This document shows positions 60,263 to 64,000 of a stretch of DNA of 64,000 bases, one piece after another. Below the pieces are notes generated by a model. It saw only the letters and a program-made list of their open reading frames with translations. It searched no databases and was not told where the DNA came from. This stretch comes from Bog-756 sp963778165 (GTDB lineage Bacteria > Actinomycetota > Acidimicrobiia > Acidimicrobiales > RAAP-2): positions 186,001 through 250,000 of the forward strand of contig CAVZTE010000005.1 of assembly GCA_963778165.1 (NCBI GenBank), read 5' to 3'. Position 1 is the stretch's first letter. Every line of letters begins with the position of its first letter. The position numbers and the translations under genes were made by a program.

Positions 60263-61150
60263 ATGGGCTTGCTAGACGATCGAGTGGCAGTGGTTACCGG
60301 CTCCGGCCGCGGCATCGGACGGGCCATCGCGCTCTGCCTGGCCGCAGAGGGTGCCCGGGTGGTGGTCAACGACATCGGGGTGTCGTTGGGCGGGGACGGG
60401 ACCGACGAGGACCCGGCCGGCCAGGTGGTGGCCGAGATCGCCAGCGCCGGTGGCCAGGCCGTGGCCAGCCGTGACCGGGTCGACGACTTCGAGGCAGCGG
60501 GACGGATCATCGGTACCGCCGTAGACACCTTCGGGAAGATCGACATCCTGGTCAACAACGCCGGCATCGTGCGGGACCGCACCTTGGTCAAGATGGACGA
60601 AGCCGACTACGACGCCGTGGTGGCCGTCCATCAGAAGGGAACCTTCAACACCGCCCGGCATGCCGCCCCCCTCATGAAGGAGGCCGGTTACGGGCGCATC
60701 GTGAACATCACCTCGTCGGCCGGGCTGCGGGGGAACTTCGGACAGACCAACTACGGAGCGGCCAAGGCCGCCATCATGGGCATGACCTTCGTCTGGGCCC
60801 TGGAGTTGGGCCGTTACGGGATCACCGTCAACGGAATGGCCCCGGCCGGTGCCACCCGGATGACCCAGGGGCTCAACGACGACGAGATCCCGCCCGATCA
60901 GGACCCCGCCCTCAACGCCCCGCTGGTGGCGTTCCTGGCTTCCGAGCAGGCCGCTGACGTCAACGGGCAGATGTTCGGGCGGACCGGGTTCGGCTACACC
61001 ATCTTCCAGACCCCTCGACAGGTGGCCACCATGTGGGCCGACGGGGGTTGGACGCCGACCCAGGTGGCCGAGCACTTCCACGAGGTCCTGGGCCAACACC
61101 TCCAGCCGGTCGGCATGCCGTCGCACCCGCTGCTCGGCAAGAAGGAGTAA
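60263..61150 (+). CDS. SDR family oxidoreductase (3-hydroxyacyl-CoA dehydrogenase-like)
   Basis: 295 aa. GSGRGIGRAIALCLAAEGAR near residue 13, NDIGVSLGGDG near 37, NNAGIVRDRTLVKMDEADYD near 96, catalytic Ser in NITSSAGLRG and YGAAKAAIMG near 165. This is the pattern of SDRs in multifunctional beta-oxidation enzymes (D-3-hydroxyacyl-CoA dehydrogenase). A C-terminal segment of about 50 residues is added. It begins a three-gene unit with two ligases, joined by TAATG and GTGA overlaps. Confidence 0.85.
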   Translation: MGLLDDRVAVVTGSGRGIGRAIALCLAAEGARVVVNDIGVSLGGDGTDEDPAGQVVAEIASAGGQAVASRDRVDDFEAAGRIIGTAVDTFGKIDILVNNAGIVRDRTLVKMDEADYDAVVAVHQKGTFNTARHAAPLMKEAGYGRIVNITSSAGLRGNFGQTNYGAAKAAIMGMTFVWALELGRYGITVNGMAPAGATRMTQGLNDDEIPPDQDPALNAPLVAFLASEQAADVNGQMFGRTGFGYTIFQTPRQVATMWADGGWTPTQVAEHFHEVLGQHLQPVGMPSHPLLGKKE

Positions 61151-62706
61151 TGAGCCGGTCCCAGCTGCCTCCCGAGCAGCTGCACGCCATGGCGCTGTCG
61201 TTCGGCGATCAGACGGCGTACCAGGTGCTGGGCGGGGGCTCGCTGACCTTCGGGGAGTGGGACGACCAGGCCAGCCGGTTGGCCCGGGGCCTCATCGGCG
61301 CCGGGGTCGGGCCCGGCGACCCGGTGGCCATCCACCTCGAGCCGGCCAACGCCCTCCGGTGGATCGTGTCCTACGCCGCCATCCACCGCGCCGGGGCGGT
61401 GGCCGTCCCGTTCAACCCGCAGCTGGCCCGCACCGAGGTCGAGCACATGATCGCCCACAGCGGCGCGGTGGCCGCCATCGTGCAGGAGTCGTTGCTGGGC
61501 GCGTACCAGGCCGACACCCCGGCCCTGGTGGTCCTGGTCCCACCGGTCGGGGTCAGCGAGGTCGGCACCGAGGACGCCCCGTCGGGCCAGAAGGTGACCA
61601 CCTGGTCCGAGCTCATGAGCAACGACCCGGAGTACCTCCAGGTACCGCGGGAGCCCGGGGACCTGGCCGACATCCTCTACACCTCGGGCACCACGGGAAA
61701 TCCCAAGGCGGTGGCGGTCCGCTTCGACAACTCCTCGCTGGTCCCCTTCGGCAAGCCGGCGTTCTCCGGCGGTGGGTGGATGCACGCCAGTCCGCCCTAC
61801 ACCTTCGCCGGGCTGGCCTTCGTCTACACTCCGATGAAGTTGGGCATGAAGGTGCTGTACATGCCCAAGTTCGACGCCGACAAGTGGCTCGACGCCGTCG
61901 AGGCCGAGCGACCGGTGTCGGTGTTTCTGGTTCCGGCCATGGCCACCTTGGTGCTGGAGCATCCCCGTTTCGACACCGCCGCGCTGGACTCGGTGCAGCT
62001 GTGCACGGTGGGCAGCGCCCCGCTGTCCTCGGCCGTCCTGGAGCGGCTGCAGGAACGGATGCCCACCGCTCTGGTCTCCAACAACTACGGCATGACCGAG
62101 GCCGGTTCGGTCTACTGCATCATGCCGCCCGGGGAGGCGGTCAAACGCCCGGGCTCGGTGGGCAAGCCGGCACCACCGGCCGAGGTGCGCTGCACCGATG
62201 CCGACGGAGCCTCGGTTCCGCCCGGGCAGGTGGGCGAGGTGCTGCTCCGGATCCCCGGTCGACCTCGCGAGTACTTCGGCGATCCCGAGGCCACCTCCCG
62301 CACCTGGGTGGACGGGTGGCTGGTGACCGGCGACCTCGGGAAGATCGACGAAGACGGCTACCTGTACATCGTGGGCCGCAGCAAGGACGTCATCATCAGG
62401 GGTGGGAACAACATCCATCCGGTGGACGTGGAGCAGGTCATCGAGGGCCATCCCGCAGTACGGGAGGTGGCGGTGGTCGGCGTGGCCCACCCGGTGCTGG
62501 GCGAGGACGTGGTGGCCTTCGTGGCGTTGAGCCCCGGCCAGGAGGCCACCGGGGACGATCTGCGGGCCTACACCCTCGAGCACCTGGCGGCCTACAAGGT
62601 GCCCCGCCGGTGGGAGTTCGTGGACCAGTTGCCCCGCAATGCCACCGGCAAGGTGGTCAAGCTCCAACTGCGCGACCGGTTGGACCAGGAGCAGGCCCAG
62701 CAGTGA
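61150..62706 (+). CDS. acyl-CoA synthetase, class I adenylate-forming (FadD-like)
   Basis: 518 aa. P-loop ILYTSGTTGNPKAVAV is near residue 177, the A5 motif NNYGMTEAGS near 315, the hinge region DGWLVTGDLGKIDEDG near 383, and the C-terminal catalytic Lys in PRNATGKVVKL near 497. All catalytic parts of an acyl-CoA ligase are present. It should make the CoA thioester of a fatty or aromatic acid with ATP. Gene begins in the stop of the SDR and its own stop holds the next gene's GTG. Confidence 0.9.
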   Translation: MSRSQLPPEQLHAMALSFGDQTAYQVLGGGSLTFGEWDDQASRLARGLIGAGVGPGDPVAIHLEPANALRWIVSYAAIHRAGAVAVPFNPQLARTEVEHMIAHSGAVAAIVQESLLGAYQADTPALVVLVPPVGVSEVGTEDAPSGQKVTTWSELMSNDPEYLQVPREPGDLADILYTSGTTGNPKAVAVRFDNSSLVPFGKPAFSGGGWMHASPPYTFAGLAFVYTPMKLGMKVLYMPKFDADKWLDAVEAERPVSVFLVPAMATLVLEHPRFDTAALDSVQLCTVGSAPLSSAVLERLQERMPTALVSNNYGMTEAGSVYCIMPPGEAVKRPGSVGKPAPPAEVRCTDADGASVPPGQVGEVLLRIPGRPREYFGDPEATSRTWVDGWLVTGDLGKIDEDGYLYIVGRSKDVIIRGGNNIHPVDVEQVIEGHPAVREVAVVGVAHPVLGEDVVAFVALSPGQEATGDDLRAYTLEHLAAYKVPRRWEFVDQLPRNATGKVVKLQLRDRLDQEQAQQ

Positions 62707-64000
62707 GCACGGCCCCCGACCGGACGGGGGCCGCCGCGCCCGATCCGGTCCACGGGCTCACCCTCCCCGACGTCCTGGCCGAGCACCGGCGCAGCCGCCC
62801 CCATACCCGGTCGGTGGTCTGCGGCGAGGTCCGACTGACCTATCCCGAGTTGGATGAGCGCACCGATCGGTTGGCCGGGGCCCTGGCTGCAGCCGGTGTG
62901 GGCCGCGGCGACCGGGTGGTGTGGCTGGGCCAGAACTGTCACCGGCTGATCGAGACGTGGCTGGCCGGCGCCAAGGTCGGCGCGGTGCTGGTGCCGGCCA
63001 ACTGGCGCCAGAGCGCCTCGGAGATGGTGACCCTGCTGGCCGACGCCCGCCCGGTGGTGGTCATCTGGCAGAGCGAGGAGATCGGCCCCGTGGTCGAGGA
63101 GGCCCGGTCCCAGTGGGACGGCAGCGCGCGTTGGCTCCACCATGACGCCGCCCAGCCCGACGAGGACAGCTATGAGGGGTTCCTGAACCGCTCCGGAGGT
63201 GCGCCGCCCGGTCCCCACCCCTCCCCCGCCGCCTCGGAGGAGCCGGTGATCCAGCTGTACACCGGGGCCTTCGGCGGGACCCCCAACGGGGCCCAGCTCT
63301 CCCATCGGGCCGTCCTGGCCCAGGCGTCCACGGTGGCCATGGTGCAGCGGATCACCGGCGAGACCGTCTACCTGAACTCGGGGCCCATGTTCCACATGGC
63401 CACCCTGATGACCACCTTCGCCACGTTCGGGATGGGCGGGACCAACGTGCTCACCCGGCGGGTCGACGCCGAGGAGCTGTGCCGGGTCATCGAAGCCGAA
63501 CGGTGCAACTACGGCTTCGTCATGGGCCCGACGGCCACCGACATCATGGAGGTGAACCGCCAGGGCCGCTACGACCTCTCGTCGTTCCGGACCTTCGGTG
63601 GCAGCCCGGCCTGGAACGCCATGGTCGACGTGGACGACAGTCCCTGGGGGCTGCACCCGGCCGGCTACGGCCAGACCGAGGTGACCGGGATGCTGACCTA
63701 CAACGCCCTGGGCATCGGCACCGAGGGCACCAGTGGACGGCCCTCCCCGTGGGTGCAGGTGCAGATCGTCGATCCCGACGGAGCCGAGGTGCCGGCGGGC
63801 GAGACCGGTGAGATCGTGGCCCGCGGACCGATCATCACCAACGGTTACCACGACCGTCCGCAGCTCAACGCCGAGCGCTTCCGGGGCGGATGGTGGCACA
63901 CCGGCGACCTGGGGCGGCGCCACGCCGACGGCTCGATCACCTTCGTGGCCCCGCTGGGGCGCATTGTGAAGTCCGCCGCCGAGAACATCTATCCCGCCGA
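62703..64000 (+). CDS. second adenylate-forming ligase with altered P-loop (cut by window end)
   Basis: 432 codons visible, frame still open at 64000. LTLPDVLAEHRRSRPHTRSV, SVVCGEVRLTYPELDERTDR, then VPANWRQSASEMVTLL near residue 99; later the A5-like HPAGYGQTEVTGMLTYNALG near 320 and GGWWHTGDLGRRHADG near 397. The ATP-binding loop, near residue 183, reads LYTGAFGGTPNGAQLSH, where the normal Ser/Thr residues and the Lys are lost (Ala, Phe, Asn). A subgroup of actinobacterial FadD-like proteins has this kind of loop; activity may be altered. GTG overlaps the stop of the first ligase. Confidence 0.8.
   Translation, partial: MSTAPDRTGAAAPDPVHGLTLPDVLAEHRRSRPHTRSVVCGEVRLTYPELDERTDRLAGALAAAGVGRGDRVVWLGQNCHRLIETWLAGAKVGAVLVPANWRQSASEMVTLLADARPVVVIWQSEEIGPVVEEARSQWDGSARWLHHDAAQPDEDSYEGFLNRSGGAPPGPHPSPAASEEPVIQLYTGAFGGTPNGAQLSHRAVLAQASTVAMVQRITGETVYLNSGPMFHMATLMTTFATFGMGGTNVLTRRVDAEELCRVIEAERCNYGFVMGPTATDIMEVNRQGRYDLSSFRTFGGSPAWNAMVDVDDSPWGLHPAGYGQTEVTGMLTYNALGIGTEGTSGRPSPWVQVQIVDPDGAEVPAGETGEIVARGPIITNGYHDRPQLNAERFRGGWWHTGDLGRRHADGSITFVAPLGRIVKSAAENIYPA

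Noticed and set aside
1..64000. CRISPR arrays, tRNA and rRNA genes, insertion sequences, phage genes
   Set aside because: No spaced repeats, no tRNA-like cloverleaf sequence, no transposase or integrase motif was seen on either strand.

Overview
Organism. The window is GC-rich, densely packed and full of 4-bp start/stop overlaps, with many GTG starts. It carries families typical of Actinomycetota: an F420-type LLM oxidoreductase, a mycothiol-type maleylpyruvate-isomerase-like fold, DrrAB-type exporters, SnoaL-tailed ECF sigma factors, many TetR regulators, and DUF35/lipid-transfer thiolases. The overall style suggests a free-living environmental actinobacterium, possibly of the Acidimicrobiia; that placement is inference. 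No rRNA, tRNA, CRISPR array, insertion sequence or phage gene was recognised.

Layout, 1-16.4 kb: carbohydrate and polyol region. An aldolase (cut by the window edge) and a 3-hydroxyisobutyrate-dehydrogenase-type enzyme are followed by a GH4 glycosidase, a frameshifted GH43-like lipoprotein, a ThuA-like protein and a GH13 alpha-glucosidase. An orphan amino-acid-type binding protein is divergent from a DrrAB-like exporter, then come a PIG-L deacetylase, an SDR, a zinc alcohol dehydrogenase, a small HTH protein, an FGGY sugar kinase and a D-2-hydroxyacid dehydrogenase. 16.4-18.0 kb: a DUF35 protein and a lipid-transfer-type thiolase (frameshifted), arranged like steroid side-chain aldolases.

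18.1-34.6 kb: regulatory and accessory region. It has a VC0807 membrane protein divergent from a MerR regulator whose GyrI-like sensor is a separate downstream gene, then an MDMPI-like protein, TetR, SnoaL protein and ECF sigma factor. A ribbon-helix-helix regulator with operator-like repeats precedes a DUF4097-DrrA-DrrB operon. Then come a TetR divergent from an aldo/keto reductase that lacks its catalytic His, a secreted CocE-type hydrolase, an SDR, an SRPBCC protein, an epoxide-hydrolase-like enzyme and a lactate-monooxygenase-like flavoprotein.

34.8-64 kb: catabolic region built on acyl-CoA chemistry. It contains a GMC oxidoreductase with its subunit 3, a P450 divergent from a frameshifted TetR, a PaaK-like CoA ligase, an LLM oxidoreductase, two divergent acyl-CoA dehydrogenases, a thiolase-like protein without the usual Cys, an amidohydrolase and an enoyl-CoA hydratase. 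A LolA/LppX-like protein, a true thiolase, a complete Liv-type ABC importer with fused LivH-LivM, a fused alpha/beta CoA-transferase, a TetR, a set of small clean-up enzymes (ureidoglycolate-lyase-like, cupin, RraA, RidA), an SDR and two AMP-forming ligases (the last cut by the window end) complete it. Together these could import a carboxylic acid, activate it with CoA, oxidise and cleave it, and feed thiolytic products to central metabolism. The substrate is not visible from sequence; cyclic or isoprenoid-like acids are a reasonable guess.

Four genes carry single-base indels in short G/C runs (3294, 17911, 19634, 38778), which looks more like sequence error than biology.
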